Positions 29,995 through 38,692 are shown, counted from the first letter of the stretch. The stretch is DNA of 64,000 nucleotides from Rickettsiales bacterium (GCA_028279475.1 JANQNR010000013.1:83524-147523); one strand, 5' to 3'. The notes: generated from the sequence alone by a model not told the origin. A program made the numbers and translations.

Positions 29995-31112
29995 AACCGG
30001 CTTGATCCCAGTTTGTCCGAGCGATAAACCCAGGCATTCATGACCAACCCGAAGGCAGCCATGATACTGAGCATGTTAGAGCCACCGTAAGAGAGCAATG
30101 GCAGGGGAATACCAACCACCGGCAAAATACCCATGACCATTCCGGTATTAATGAACAGGTGCAGGCACAGCATCGCCGCAACGCCCTGCGCCATTAGTTT
30201 TCCAAACAGGGAACTGGCATGGTAGGCAATGCCGATCACCAGCAGGATCATGATCGTATAGGTGCCGATTAATACGGCTCCGCCGATAAAACCGAATTCC
30301 TCCGCCAACACGGTAAAAATGAAGTCAGTCTGTTTTTCAGGGAGAAAATCCAGCTGCGTCTGACTACCACGCATCAGTCCCTTGCCGCCCAATCCGCCGG
30401 AGCCGATGGCAATCATCGACTGGGTGATATTGTAGCCCGAACCGAGCGGGTCTTCGCTGGGGTTCATAAAGGTCATCACACGCTGCTTCTGATAGTCGTG
30501 CAGTGATTGCCATGCTACCGGAGCCGCTACGGCTATCAGCAATAACGCGATCAGAAAATATTTTCGGTTGACGCCGGCGGCGAACATCACCCAGCCAGCA
30601 ATTGCAGATAGCAGCGTCGCCGTACCCAGGTTGGGTTGCTTCAGGATAAAAGCAACCGGCACCAGCACCAGTAGCACCGGTCCAGCCAGATATTGGATAT
30701 GACGGTATTTGAGGGGAGGGAAATGGTGAAAATAACGTGCCAGCGCCAAAATCGTGGCAATCTTGGCCAGTTCCGAAGGTTGCAGCGTCATAAACCCTAG
30801 ATTAATCCAGCGCTGTGCACCCATGCCAATATGGCCGCTAACTTCTACATATAGCAGCAATAATAGTACGATACCATACAGCACATAGGCAAAGCGCAAC
30901 CACAGACGTATGGGAATTAACGCGGCGACAAACATCATGATCACCCCCATGGCGAAGCGTATCATTTGTGGAACCGCCCAGCGGGAAAGCTCTCCTCCAG
31001 CGGCGGAATACAGCATGATAAATCCGGCGCTGGCCAGTGCCAGTACCAGCGCCACCAAAACCCAGGGAATACGATAAAGCCCGCTAATCATGGTCACCAC
31101 CAGCGTATTCAT
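29991..31112 (-). CDS. rodA: Rod-shape-determining glycosyltransferase RodA
   Basis: RodA is the SEDS-family peptidoglycan polymerase of the elongasome, working with PBP2. The 373-residue membrane protein has about ten spans and SEDS signatures: GAQRWINLGFMTLQPSELAKIA, the catalytic-loop region QKQRVMTFMNPSEDPLGSGYNITQSMIAIGSGGLGGKG, LPEKQTDFIFTVLAEEFGFIGG, and GIPLPLLSYGGSNM near the end. It overlaps mrdA upstream and tadA downstream by four bases each. Confidence 0.96.
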   Translation of the reverse strand: MNTLVVTMISGLYRIPWVLVALVLALASAGFIMLYSAAGGELSRWAVPQMIRFAMGVIMMFVAALIPIRLWLRFAYVLYGIVLLLLLYVEVSGHIGMGAQRWINLGFMTLQPSELAKIATILALARYFHHFPPLKYRHIQYLAGPVLLVLVPVAFILKQPNLGTATLLSAIAGWVMFAAGVNRKYFLIALLLIAVAAPVAWQSLHDYQKQRVMTFMNPSEDPLGSGYNITQSMIAIGSGGLGGKGLMRGSQTQLDFLPEKQTDFIFTVLAEEFGFIGGAVLIGTYTIMILLVIGIAYHASSLFGKLMAQGVAAMLCLHLFINTGMVMGILPVVGIPLPLLSYGGSNMLSIMAAFGLVMNAWVYRSDKLGSSRL

Positions 31113-32902
31113 GATGATGTCTCCATAATTTCCTGAAGCTTCAGCATCACGTCTTTCGCTACGGGCGCGGCTGCGGAGGAACCGCCGCCACCATGTTCAA
31201 TCACCACGGAAATGGCGTAGCGTGGTTTTTGATAGGGAGCGAAAGCCACAAATAAGGCATGGTGGCGCTGTTCCCATGGAATGGTTGATTGATCCTGCCC
31301 ACGTATGGTGATGCGGCGCACCTGTGAGGTGCCGGTTTTTCCGGCCATCTCATACCCTTCCTTGCGAATTTGCGAAGCGCGGGCAGTACCTCGACTACCA
31401 TGGGTAACATCGTACATGGCCATTTGTGACAGTGCCAGGTGTGACTTGGCAACAGACACTTCCTCAAAGACAGGCACTTCCCCTTCGACGGTCAGGCGTG
31501 GAATCACTTTTCTACCTGTCGCCAGCCGTGCGGTCATCACCGCCAATTGAAGGGGTGTTGTCAGGACATAGCCCTGACCGATGCTGGCGTTAATGGTATC
31601 ACCACCCTGCCATGGCTGGTTATAGGAGGCGCGTTTCCAGTCCGGTGTTGGAATTAGCCCGCTTTTTTCACCGATAATGCCAAGGTTAAATGACTCACCC
31701 AAGCCAAATTCATGCGAAATTTCAGCCATCTTTTCAATGCCAAGCCGTTGGGCGACGTTGTAGAAAAAGGTATCACAAGATTGTTCAATGGCCATGCGGA
31801 AGTTCATATGGCCGTGCCCAGCAGGTTTCCAGCAGTTGAATCGGTGATTACCAAGGAAAAAATGCCCTGGACAAAAAAAGGTGCTGTGCGGCTTGATGAT
31901 GCCTTCCTCCAGCCCTTTGAGTCCGACCAGCATTTTATAGGTGGAGCCAGGGGGATACTGGCCGGTAATCGCTTTGTTCAGCAGCGGCGTTTTTTTGTTA
32001 TGCATCAATTCGTTCCAGTAGGTGTGACTAATACCTTTGCTGAAACGGTTCGGATCAAACGAAGGAACCGAACACAGCGCCAACACGTCGCCGGTTTCTA
32101 TATCCAGTGCGACGACGGCACCACTCTCCTCTCCCAGCCGTTCAGAAGCATAACGCTGTAGTTCGGCACTGATAGTGCAGTGAATATCCGTGCCGGCCGT
32201 GCTGTCCTGACGATCAATTTCGTGTAAATACTGTCCTTGAGCATTGACTTCCATATGACGCAAACCGGCCTGCCCCTGCAACGTTTCCTCTTCACGCTTC
32301 TCCAGCCCACTTTTGCCGATTTTAATGCCGGGCATTTTGAGCAGACGATTCCCCTTTGCTTCTTCCGGGGAGGGAGTCCCGACATAGCCGATCAGGTGCG
32401 AGGCAAAGCTTTCCAGCGTGTAGTGACGCAGTGTGCCGGTTTCAATAAAGATGCCGGGCAGTTTCGGTGCATTGAATTCGACGGCACTGACCTCGTCCCA
32501 ACTCAGGTATTCCTTGAGCATAAGGTTCTGGTCATGTGGTGTACGACGCAACTGCTTTTCCAACACGTCCGCCAACGGATAGTCTGTGTCTTCCAGTAGA
32601 GGAGCCAATATCTTGAAAAGCGTCTTTCGGTTTTTCAGTGCACTGCGCTCCATCATCAACTGGTAGTTGACCCGATTTTCCGCCAGAGGCTTGTCGAAGC
32701 GATCCTTGATAAGGCCACGCTCAGGGATAATGAGTTGCAGGTTGATGCGGTTATCTTCCGCCAGTGTTTTGTAGGTATCGGCCTTGACGGTCTGCAACTG
32801 CCAGAGCCGCCCGATCAACACACTGGAAATGCCCAGTTGCAGCCCTCCCAGCATGAAAGCGCGGCGATTGAGAAGGCGTTTGTCCTGTATGTGTTTGCGC
32901 AT
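31109..32902 (-). CDS. mrdA: Penicillin-binding protein 2
   Basis: PBP2 is the elongation-specific transpeptidase. The 597-residue protein has a basic cytoplasmic tail, one membrane helix (about 14-34), a dimerisation/pedestal domain beginning ERGLIKDRFDKPLAENRVNY, and a transpeptidase domain. The catalytic Ser320 is in PPGSTYK (SxxK Lys323), the SxD-type motif in EQSCDTFFYN, and KTGT in AGKTGTSQVR. It should cross-link the strands made by RodA, encoded immediately downstream with overlap. Confidence 0.96.
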   Translation of the reverse strand: MRKHIQDKRLLNRRAFMLGGLQLGISSVLIGRLWQLQTVKADTYKTLAEDNRINLQLIIPERGLIKDRFDKPLAENRVNYQLMMERSALKNRKTLFKILAPLLEDTDYPLADVLEKQLRRTPHDQNLMLKEYLSWDEVSAVEFNAPKLPGIFIETGTLRHYTLESFASHLIGYVGTPSPEEAKGNRLLKMPGIKIGKSGLEKREEETLQGQAGLRHMEVNAQGQYLHEIDRQDSTAGTDIHCTISAELQRYASERLGEESGAVVALDIETGDVLALCSVPSFDPNRFSKGISHTYWNELMHNKKTPLLNKAITGQYPPGSTYKMLVGLKGLEEGIIKPHSTFFCPGHFFLGNHRFNCWKPAGHGHMNFRMAIEQSCDTFFYNVAQRLGIEKMAEISHEFGLGESFNLGIIGEKSGLIPTPDWKRASYNQPWQGGDTINASIGQGYVLTTPLQLAVMTARLATGRKVIPRLTVEGEVPVFEEVSVAKSHLALSQMAMYDVTHGSRGTARASQIRKEGYEMAGKTGTSQVRRITIRGQDQSTIPWEQRHHALFVAFAPYQKPRYAISVVIEHGGGGSSAAAPVAKDVMLKLQEIMETSS

Positions 32903-32929
32903 TTGTTTGTCAAATTTCTCGTATCTTTG

Positions 32930-33451
32930 TCACAGGCTACGAGACTGCAACGACGCAATGATAAAAGAAAACAAATAGTGCAGCAAAGGATAAAGCAGAA
33001 TTGTCAGTAAATTCCGCTCAATCACGGTGCCGGAGAGGATATCCCCACCAACCTGGATGGAAATGACCACCCATTCCACAACAAAAAACAGGCAGGCAAA
33101 GGAAGCAAAAACACCCCAGTTCGGCAGCATCCGTTCAACAAACCCGGTACGTTGTCGCAGGCGTCCAACACCGAGGCGAAATGCCAAGAATAACAGAGCG
33201 TAGGTGCCAAGCAGGCTGGTTTGAAATGCGTCATAAAACAAGCCACATAGAAAGACAACATAATGCGGCAGAAAGCGCGGTTGCCATAAGGTAAAATAAA
33301 AAATGGCCATGATCGGAAATGCCGGGTTAGTCATATCAACCAATGGAATCGGCAGATCAGTCATCGTTAGCAGAGTAAGTAACAACAGCGATACTCCCGG
33401 AAGCAGACGTAAGGTCAGCTGCCCGGAACGATGGGAAGCACGACGGCTCAC
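32930..33451 (-). CDS. mreD: Rod-shape-determining protein MreD
   Basis: The 173-residue inner-membrane protein has about five hydrophobic spans and the MreD-like arrangement LLTLLTMTDLPIPL, PIMAIFYFTLWQPRFLPHYVVFLCGLFYDAFQTSLLGTYALLFLAFR. MreD links the MreB scaffold to RodA/PBP2. It overlaps mreC by four bases and precedes mrdA by 27 bases. Sequence conservation in this family is low, and position in the operon is a strong part of the evidence. Confidence 0.9.
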   Translation of the reverse strand: MSRRASHRSGQLTLRLLPGVSLLLLTLLTMTDLPIPLVDMTNPAFPIMAIFYFTLWQPRFLPHYVVFLCGLFYDAFQTSLLGTYALLFLAFRLGVGRLRQRTGFVERMLPNWGVFASFACLFFVVEWVVISIQVGGDILSGTVIERNLLTILLYPLLHYLFSFIIASLQSRSL

Positions 33452-34323
33452 TGTGCAGATGCGTGGTTATCTTCAGGAATCACGATACTGACAAAATGTA
33501 GTTTGCGCGTATCGCTGTAAGGCTTGATGCTGATCGTGTCGTCATGCACCGCACCGACTTCTCCGACCACCATATTGACCGGGAACAGTTTGCTGCTGCT
33601 GGTTACAAGGCGGTCACCGAAATCGAAAGCACTGGGGCGTTCCACATGATTCAATTGCAGTACGGTCGCGTTGTTGGTGCCAACCAGGATACCGCGTTCG
33701 CCACTGGTTTCATGTTCGACCGGAATGCGTGACTGGCGATCGGTAATCAATAAAATCTTTGCCAGATCACCGGACGTTTCCAGCACGTGTCCGATAATGC
33801 CTTCCGCTGCTACCACCGGCAACCCGGCACGTATGCCCTGATCGCCGCTGTGACGCACCAGCAGCGTATGGCTGATCGGATCATGATTCTTGCTGACAAT
33901 ATGTGCGGTTACGTAACGAGCATCGGCAATCGCTTTGATACCGAGCAAGCTGCGTAGCTCCTTGTTTTCGCGTTCCAGTTTTTGTGCCACCGTTTGCCAT
34001 TTGAGCAGCATGGCATTTTCCTCGCGTAGCGCCTGATTCTGGCTATGCATTTGCGTGACCTGCTGGACATTCTCACCAAAGCCCCGCATATAGTTTGCCG
34101 GACTGGATAGCAGGTTGATGACCGGTGCGATGATCGTTTGTGTTGCTGTACGCATACGTTGAGCAAATGCGTTTTCGCCGTGATGCAGGCTCATCAGCAC
34201 AATCCCGGTAACCAGCAGCACGATCAAACCGGTCGTCTGCAAGAGCGGACGCGGCCTAAATGCCAGTACAAGGGAGTTGGTGCTGCGGACTTTCATGTCG
34301 TGTATTTGTCGGTATATATTCAT
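33448..34323 (-). CDS. mreC: Rod-shape-determining protein MreC
   Basis: The 291-residue protein has a short cytoplasmic tail, one membrane helix (TTGLIVLLVTGIVLMSLH), a coiled coil (MHSQNQALREENAMLLKWQTVAQKLERENKELRSLLG) and the beta-barrel MreC domain (ARYVTAHIVSKNHDPISHTLLVRHSGDQGIRAGLPVVAAEGIIGHVLE). It scaffolds PBP2. A second ATG at 34296 is possible. It heads the operon. mreB, the usual upstream partner, is not here and is replaced by a repeat-filled gap. Confidence 0.94.
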   Translation of the reverse strand: MNIYRQIHDMKVRSTNSLVLAFRPRPLLQTTGLIVLLVTGIVLMSLHHGENAFAQRMRTATQTIIAPVINLLSSPANYMRGFGENVQQVTQMHSQNQALREENAMLLKWQTVAQKLERENKELRSLLGIKAIADARYVTAHIVSKNHDPISHTLLVRHSGDQGIRAGLPVVAAEGIIGHVLETSGDLAKILLITDRQSRIPVEHETSGERGILVGTNNATVLQLNHVERPSAFDFGDRLVTSSSKLFPVNMVVGEVGAVHDDTISIKPYSDTRKLHFVSIVIPEDNHASAQ

Positions 34324-34398
34324 AACTATTACACCATAAACCTTAAGAATCCGTAAGTTGTAGCAGGGATTTTCAATTGTTGCATTCCCTTATCGTTA

Positions 34399-34478
34399 TA
34401 TAGCAGTTTGATTTTGTGATTACGCATCATTTATTCATACCAGCAGTTCATCCATTACAAAATCAAGGAACTGCTATA
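34399..34478. repeat. Palindromic element, TATAGCAG-ended (copy 2)
   Basis: It starts TATAGCAGTTTGATTTTGT and ends ACAAAATCAAGGAACTGCTA plus TA; the arms match apart from a three-base insertion in the right arm. The outer ten bases are identical to the element at 15103-15162, while the inner arms differ. It is the first of three palindromes filling the mreC-rsmD gap (34324-34618). Confidence 0.8.
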
Positions 34479-34489
34479 CTCTTAAAGAT

Positions 34490-34544
34490 ATAGCACATCT
34501 TTCACTTGTGATTGCAAGGCGCAATCACAAAGTGAATGTGCTAT
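34490..34544. repeat. Palindromic element, ATAGCAC-ended
   Basis: ATAGCACAT...TCACTTGTGATTGC on the left is mirrored by GCAATCACAAAGTGAATGTGCTAT on the right, with a five-base loop and two slipped bases. It begins 12 bases after the preceding TATAGCAG-ended element. Confidence 0.75.
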
Positions 34545-34579
34545 CTGGTTGACTGTGCCATAGCAGTAACAACTGAGTT

Positions 34580-34637
34580 TAGCAGTTTGGCGTTGTGATT
34601 GCGCCATCCAATACGCAATCATAAAGTGAACGCGCTA
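34580..34637. repeat. Degenerate palindromic element reaching into rsmD
   Basis: TAGCAGTTTGGCGTTGTGATTGCG pairs imperfectly with CGCAATCATAAAGTGAACGCGCTA. The GTGATTGCG core is shared with the preceding element. Its right arm overlaps the last codons and stop of rsmD (34619-34637). Confidence 0.6.
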
Positions 34638-35197
34638 TACAGAAAGCTGAGTTTTGCTTTTCCGTAAATGCGTGTATCACTGAGGATGAATGCCGGGTGG
34701 GTGATGTCACGGGCTTTATCGGTTGCCGGGGTTTCAAGAATCACGACAGACTTTGAGTGCAGCCAGCCTTGCTGAGAAAGTCCTGATAAAAGTGTTTCCG
34801 TATGATCGTCGGCGTAGGGCGGATCGGCAAAGACCAGATCATAGGGAGCCTGTGCGGGCGGCAGCGTCCTGATGTCGGCGCTCCGCCATGCACAACGTTC
34901 AACTTCTCCCAGGGTCTCCGCATTGGTGCGAGTGCAGGCGAGCGAGGCAGGTGACTGATCCACAAAGGTGACATGCGCTGCACCCCTTGAGAGCGCCTCC
35001 AGGCCAATGGCACCGGAACCGCAGCATAAATCTGCCATGCGGCATCCGGGCAGCAGAGGGGTTTCGTCATTGCGTTGCCAGTGCATCAGAATATTAAACA
35101 GGGCTTCCCGTGTACGTGCTGCGGTGGGACGCACCCGTTCATTTGGAAGCGTCTGAATGCGCCGTCCCCGGTGTTTGCCTGCAATAATCTTTATCAT
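34619..35197 (-). CDS. rsmD: 16S rRNA (guanine-966-N2)-methyltransferase RsmD
   Basis: RsmD methylates G966 of 16S rRNA. The ATG at 35197 gives 192 residues beginning MIKIIAGKHRGRRIQTLPNE. RPTAARTREALFNIL, the AdoMet-binding LCCGSGAIGLEALSRGA (57-73) and the N-methyltransferase DPPY (125-128) are intact. The last residues (YSAFTL) are encoded inside a palindromic repeat, so the natural C-terminus may have been replaced. Confidence 0.94.
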   Translation of the reverse strand: MIKIIAGKHRGRRIQTLPNERVRPTAARTREALFNILMHWQRNDETPLLPGCRMADLCCGSGAIGLEALSRGAAHVTFVDQSPASLACTRTNAETLGEVERCAWRSADIRTLPPAQAPYDLVFADPPYADDHTETLLSGLSQQGWLHSKSVVILETPATDKARDITHPAFILSDTRIYGKAKLSFLYSAFTL

Positions 35198-35301
35198 GGC
35201 GTAACACTTACAGGATAGGTACAGGCTTGCATAGAGCAACCATGCTATCTAAAACTTGCCTGCTTGTGTCCTCTTTTTAATCTACCGGCGTCGTAATAGC
35301 G

Positions 35302-35330
35302 TTGAACCTGCGTGCATAAAACGTTATACT
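35302..35330 (+). promoter_or_regulatory. Promoter of the 6S RNA-like gene
   Basis: TTGAAC (35302-35307) and TATACT (35325-35330) are separated by exactly 17 bases. Initiation seven bases downstream, at about 35337, coincides with the expected 5' end of the folded RNA. Confidence 0.75.
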
Positions 35331-35336
35331 CCGATT

Positions 35337-35490
35337 ACTGCGAGGTGCGTCAGGCATAACGACCCCTGGGCTAATAACAACCTCCCGGGAGCGGTCACTG
35401 TTACGGGCTTTGGCCTGTAAGATACTGCGCCCACCTATACTTAGGAGCCGAGTGTGGCTTACTCGCCAACGGCCTGCGCGGTACACATCA
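35337..35490 (+). ncRNA. ssrS: 6S RNA-like gene
   Basis: The interval lacks a convincing protein but has a promoter, a conserved-looking core and a terminator. The 5' side GGCATAACGACCCCTGGGCT, followed by AATAAC, parallels GGCCAGUCCCCUGAGCCGAU of E. coli 6S RNA. The 3' side GGCCTGCGCGGTAC parallels AGCCUGCGGCGGCA. GTGCGTCAGGC near the start can pair with GCCTGCGCGGTAC at the end, the closing stem of 6S. 6S RNA mimics an open promoter and sequesters housekeeping RNA polymerase. No covariance search was possible, so the ncRNA call is stronger than the family. Confidence 0.68.
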
Positions 35491-35492
35491 AT

Positions 35493-35528
35493 AAGGGGCG
35501 CCCTCCTCATGCAGCGCCCCTTAACTTT
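35493..35528 (+). terminator. Terminator of the 6S RNA-like gene
   Basis: AAGGGGCGC (35493-35501) and GCGCCCCTT (35514-35522) form a perfect nine-pair GC-rich stem, followed by AACTTT. The T-run is weak, but the stem is strong and correctly placed. Confidence 0.7.
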
Positions 35529-35612
35529 GACAGAGTGAATGCGCCGTACCAAACGGGTTACAGCATGACAGCCTTAATTTTATCTTAATATATGATGCTT
35601 ACAATGTAGCGC

Positions 35613-36428
35613 GTGGCAAAAAAAAGGCGCACATACAGCACGAAGGAAGATGGCTTTTCACTGGTTGAACTGTCAATCGTATTGGTCATTTTAGGTCTAT
35701 TGACCGGCGGAATACTGGCAGGTCAATCATTGATACGTGCCGCTGAGTTACGCAGTATTACGACAGAGATAGACCAATATAAGGTGGCCGTTAGCGCATT
35801 CCAGACAAAATATTTTGCTTTGCCCGGCGACATGCCGAATGCAACGGATTTCTGGGGCGAGGCACACGCCACACACGCCACCTGCGTGACCACTGCATCA
35901 ACCGGCACGGAAACCTGTAACGGCAATAATAACGGCCAGATACACTTCACCGTTGCCGTCGGCACGGACAGGTCGGAACGCTGGCGGTTCTGGCAGCATC
36001 TTGCCAACGCCGGGCTCATCAGCGGAACCTATACGGGTGTTACGGGGCCTGGCGGATATGAACATGCACTACCTGGTTTCAATGCTCCTGTCGCAAGAAT
36101 GAGCGGTACCGGCTATGGTATGTCATACATAGATTTCTCTAGCGGTGCAAACGCATGGTGGTACTCGAAATTTTATGGGAATGTATTTGTGTTTGGCGCA
36201 ATCCACGACGAATATGAGCCTTTTAACCCAGCACTCACGCCTGCGGAAACGTGGAGTATTGATGAAAAATTTGATGATGGTGAATCGGCCCTGGGCACGG
36301 TTATGACGTTCAAATCCTCCAATCCGGCAACGCCGGGGTGCTCTACGACCGATGTCATTACAACGGCAGAGTATGATTTGACGGATGATTCGATTCTATG
36401 CGCATTAATCGTCACGGGAGGCTTTTAG
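35613..36428 (+). CDS. Type IV prepilin / pseudopilin-like protein
   Basis: The 271-residue protein has a basic leader and class III signal: KEDGFSLVELSIVLVILGLLTGGILAGQSLIRAAELR. Prepilin peptidase would cleave after Gly14, leaving Phe+1 and Glu at mature position +5. The long globular domain has two cysteine pairs (CVTTASTGTETC, and CSTTDV with DDSILCALIV). The start is GTG at 35613 without a clear ribosome-binding site. No pilus or type II secretion genes adjoin it, so it is an orphan that depends on machinery elsewhere. Confidence 0.88.
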   Translation: MAKKRRTYSTKEDGFSLVELSIVLVILGLLTGGILAGQSLIRAAELRSITTEIDQYKVAVSAFQTKYFALPGDMPNATDFWGEAHATHATCVTTASTGTETCNGNNNGQIHFTVAVGTDRSERWRFWQHLANAGLISGTYTGVTGPGGYEHALPGFNAPVARMSGTGYGMSYIDFSSGANAWWYSKFYGNVFVFGAIHDEYEPFNPALTPAETWSIDEKFDDGESALGTVMTFKSSNPATPGCSTTDVITTAEYDLTDDSILCALIVTGGF

Positions 36429-36476
36429 GCCTCGTGAAGCGTTGCGGTATTTCTATTAACGGCAGGCAATGATTAT

Positions 36477-37418
36477 TTAAAGACGCGCCGTGATAGTCTG
36501 TGAAGTACTCGCAATTCCCATGACCGGCGTCATGGATTCCGGCAAAACTGTGAGATCTGTTTCCTCAACATAATGCCAGGCAGATGGGTTGGCGAATAGG
36601 GCTTTCATCAACCGATTATTGATGGCGTGGCCTGGACGCGAGGTTTTCACTTGTCCAAGAATCCGATAACCGGCCAGGAAATAATCCCCGATGCAGTCCA
36701 GTGCCTTGTGACGGACGCATTCATCATCATAGCGCAACCCATCATTATTCATAATGCCATCATCGTCGATCACCACGGCGTTATGCAGAGAACCGCCCTG
36801 TGCCAGTCCCATCGACCGCAATGCTTCGACATCTTTTAAGAAACCGAAGGTGCGTGCGCGTGATAATACCTGCTTAAATGCCATCTCCACGTTATTGAAA
36901 TGATAGGATTGCTGCCCCACCGCATCATGTTCAAAGTCGATGTCCACGTCCAGCGCAAACCCTTCATCGCATGCTTGCAGCATCGCGCAGGAATCACCGT
37001 CATTCACCACGATCGGCGCGTCAATCTTGATGTAGCGGCGCGGCGCATCTTGCTGCTGGATACCGGCGCATTCAATCAGGAAGACAAACGGCTCCGAACT
37101 GCCATCCATCACCGGTACTTCCGGTCCGTTGATTTCAATCAGCGCATTGTCAATGCCACAACCCCACAAGGCGGCCATAAGATGCTCAACAGTGGAGACA
37201 CGCACCCCATACGGGTTTTCCAGCACGGTGCACAGACGTGTATCAACAACGTTCTTATAGTCCGCCGGAATGAGCGATGCCGCCTCTTCCTCAATATCCG
37301 TACGCTTGAAGCAAATGCCCGTATTTTCCGGCGCTGGTTTCATGACCATCGCAACGTTCTCTCCCTGGTGCAGGCTGATGCCGTCACAGGTAATGGCGCG
37401 TGCTAATGTTTGCTGCAT
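36477..37418 (-). CDS. lpxC: UDP-3-O-acyl-N-acetylglucosamine deacetylase
   Basis: LpxC performs the committed, zinc-dependent step of lipid A synthesis, showing the organism makes lipopolysaccharide. The 313-residue protein starts QQTLARAITCDGISLHQGENVAM. Zinc ligands His79 (STVEHLMAAL), His237 and Asp241 (VRHKALDCIGD) and catalytic His264 (RPGHAINN) are present, as is MDGSSEPFVF. It stands apart from the ftsZ cluster where many relatives carry it. Confidence 0.96.
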   Translation of the reverse strand: MQQTLARAITCDGISLHQGENVAMVMKPAPENTGICFKRTDIEEEAASLIPADYKNVVDTRLCTVLENPYGVRVSTVEHLMAALWGCGIDNALIEINGPEVPVMDGSSEPFVFLIECAGIQQQDAPRRYIKIDAPIVVNDGDSCAMLQACDEGFALDVDIDFEHDAVGQQSYHFNNVEMAFKQVLSRARTFGFLKDVEALRSMGLAQGGSLHNAVVIDDDGIMNNDGLRYDDECVRHKALDCIGDYFLAGYRILGQVKTSRPGHAINNRLMKALFANPSAWHYVEETDLTVLPESMTPVMGIASTSQTITARL

Positions 37419-37630
37419 AGATAACTCCGCAATCTTTTGTATTTAGTCTATGCAGATTACGCAGACACAGGCGATACAACAAGGCACAGTTTGCAACAGA
37501 TTGTTACAATGAAGCATTCCCTTGGAAAACAAGTAATAAAGTTAGCATAGATAAGGTCACTATTATCGCTACATTAACATAGTGGCATAACATCATAATT
37601 CTGTAATATTGCGGTGATATTATAGATATT

Positions 37631-38638
37631 ATGCCAGCATTACCTGCGATACCATTGTTACCTACCATTGGCGGCCTCATCGTCAAGGGTGCGCTTGCCG
37701 TGCCAAAAATCGTGGTCGGTGGCATGAAGTTGGCAGGTGTGCTGGGTACCACCAAAACGGCCATTGATGTCGGCGGAAAAGTAATCACTAACCCGAGAGA
37801 GGCAATAGACGATGCCAAGCATGGCATTGTGGAAGGTGCCGAAAATGTCGGCAATACCGTCAAGGGACTGGTTACTAGCGCTCCCGCAGCTCCGTGGCTG
37901 CTTTCTGGGAGCGATACGATCAATAAAGAGATTGCCAACCTCCCCAGAGATAAACGTAATGAAATTTTCAAAGATTTGGGGGCTGAAGGACTATTGAATG
38001 GCGCACAAAATATTGCCTATGTCGCCGACAAACATTTTAGAGATTTCGATTTTGAAGCAGTGGGGGGGAAAGTCTTCGCCGGCAATAGTTGGCAACGCGC
38101 TGTGAGCAATGCCAAGAAAGCCATAGATGAAGTGTGGAGCAAAAAACACCATGACAATCCCCTCCTTGATTTTGGCTCTAAAATCTGGGGTACGATCACA
38201 GGAGGCATCACAGGATTTCTGGCTGGGTTTACCTCAACGGCACAAAACAATGTCGAAGATGCGATTATCGAAAAAGTGAATTTGATTGAAAAAGAATTGA
38301 TTGCCAGCGGTGCGCCAGAATTCTTTATCAAAGATCACGTCAGGCAGCAAATTCTGGATCAAGCCAAACAGATGGCCAAAGACAAAAGCTTTGGCGCCAT
38401 TACGCTGGACTTCGACGATAATATTAAAAAGGCGCTGGCACAGAAAAAACCGAAATCAGAGGTGGCTCAGGCTGCCAATCAGGCGGTGCAGGCCGCCAAT
38501 GAGTCCATATTGAAGGACACGGTTATCGCCCAGGAAAACGTCAATGGCGATACGCCCACTCCGCCCGGCGACACCCCACCTGTACCAGCGCAAGAAGGTC
38601 AGATTGCTCAAGGTACTGCGCAAATAGGTTCGAGCTAA
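37631..38638 (+). CDS. Hypothetical protein, 335 aa
   Basis: I do not recognise the family. The N-terminus is hydrophobic and glycine/proline-rich (PALPAIPLLPTIGGLIVKGALAVPKIVVGGMKLAGVLG). A central amphipathic segment includes DFGSKIWGTITGGITGFLAGFTSTAQNNVEDAI. Long charged helices follow, then a low-complexity Pro/Thr/Gln C-terminus (GDTPTPPGDTPPVPAQEG). The mix of glycine-zipper-like stretches and a disordered tail would fit a membrane-interacting or secreted effector, but this is only appearance. It is the last chromosomal gene before tRNA-Ser. Confidence 0.75.
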   Translation: MPALPAIPLLPTIGGLIVKGALAVPKIVVGGMKLAGVLGTTKTAIDVGGKVITNPREAIDDAKHGIVEGAENVGNTVKGLVTSAPAAPWLLSGSDTINKEIANLPRDKRNEIFKDLGAEGLLNGAQNIAYVADKHFRDFDFEAVGGKVFAGNSWQRAVSNAKKAIDEVWSKKHHDNPLLDFGSKIWGTITGGITGFLAGFTSTAQNNVEDAIIEKVNLIEKELIASGAPEFFIKDHVRQQILDQAKQMAKDKSFGAITLDFDDNIKKALAQKKPKSEVAQAANQAVQAANESILKDTVIAQENVNGDTPTPPGDTPPVPAQEGQIAQGTAQIGSS

Positions 38639-38692
38639 TCGCTATCGCCAATATTACTTGATAAAACCCCTTGTTCCACACCCAAGATTCAG

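Noticed and set aside
35277-35552. A 91-codon minus-strand frame over the 6S RNA-like gene.
   Set aside because: It is antisense to a promoter-core-terminator series on the plus strand, has a basic low-quality composition and crosses the GC-rich terminator stem.
36412-36437. Hairpin TCACGGGAGGC/GGCCTCGTGA at the end of the prepilin gene, considered as a terminator.
   Set aside because: It overlaps the stop codon and has no T-run; the evidence is too weak for a feature.
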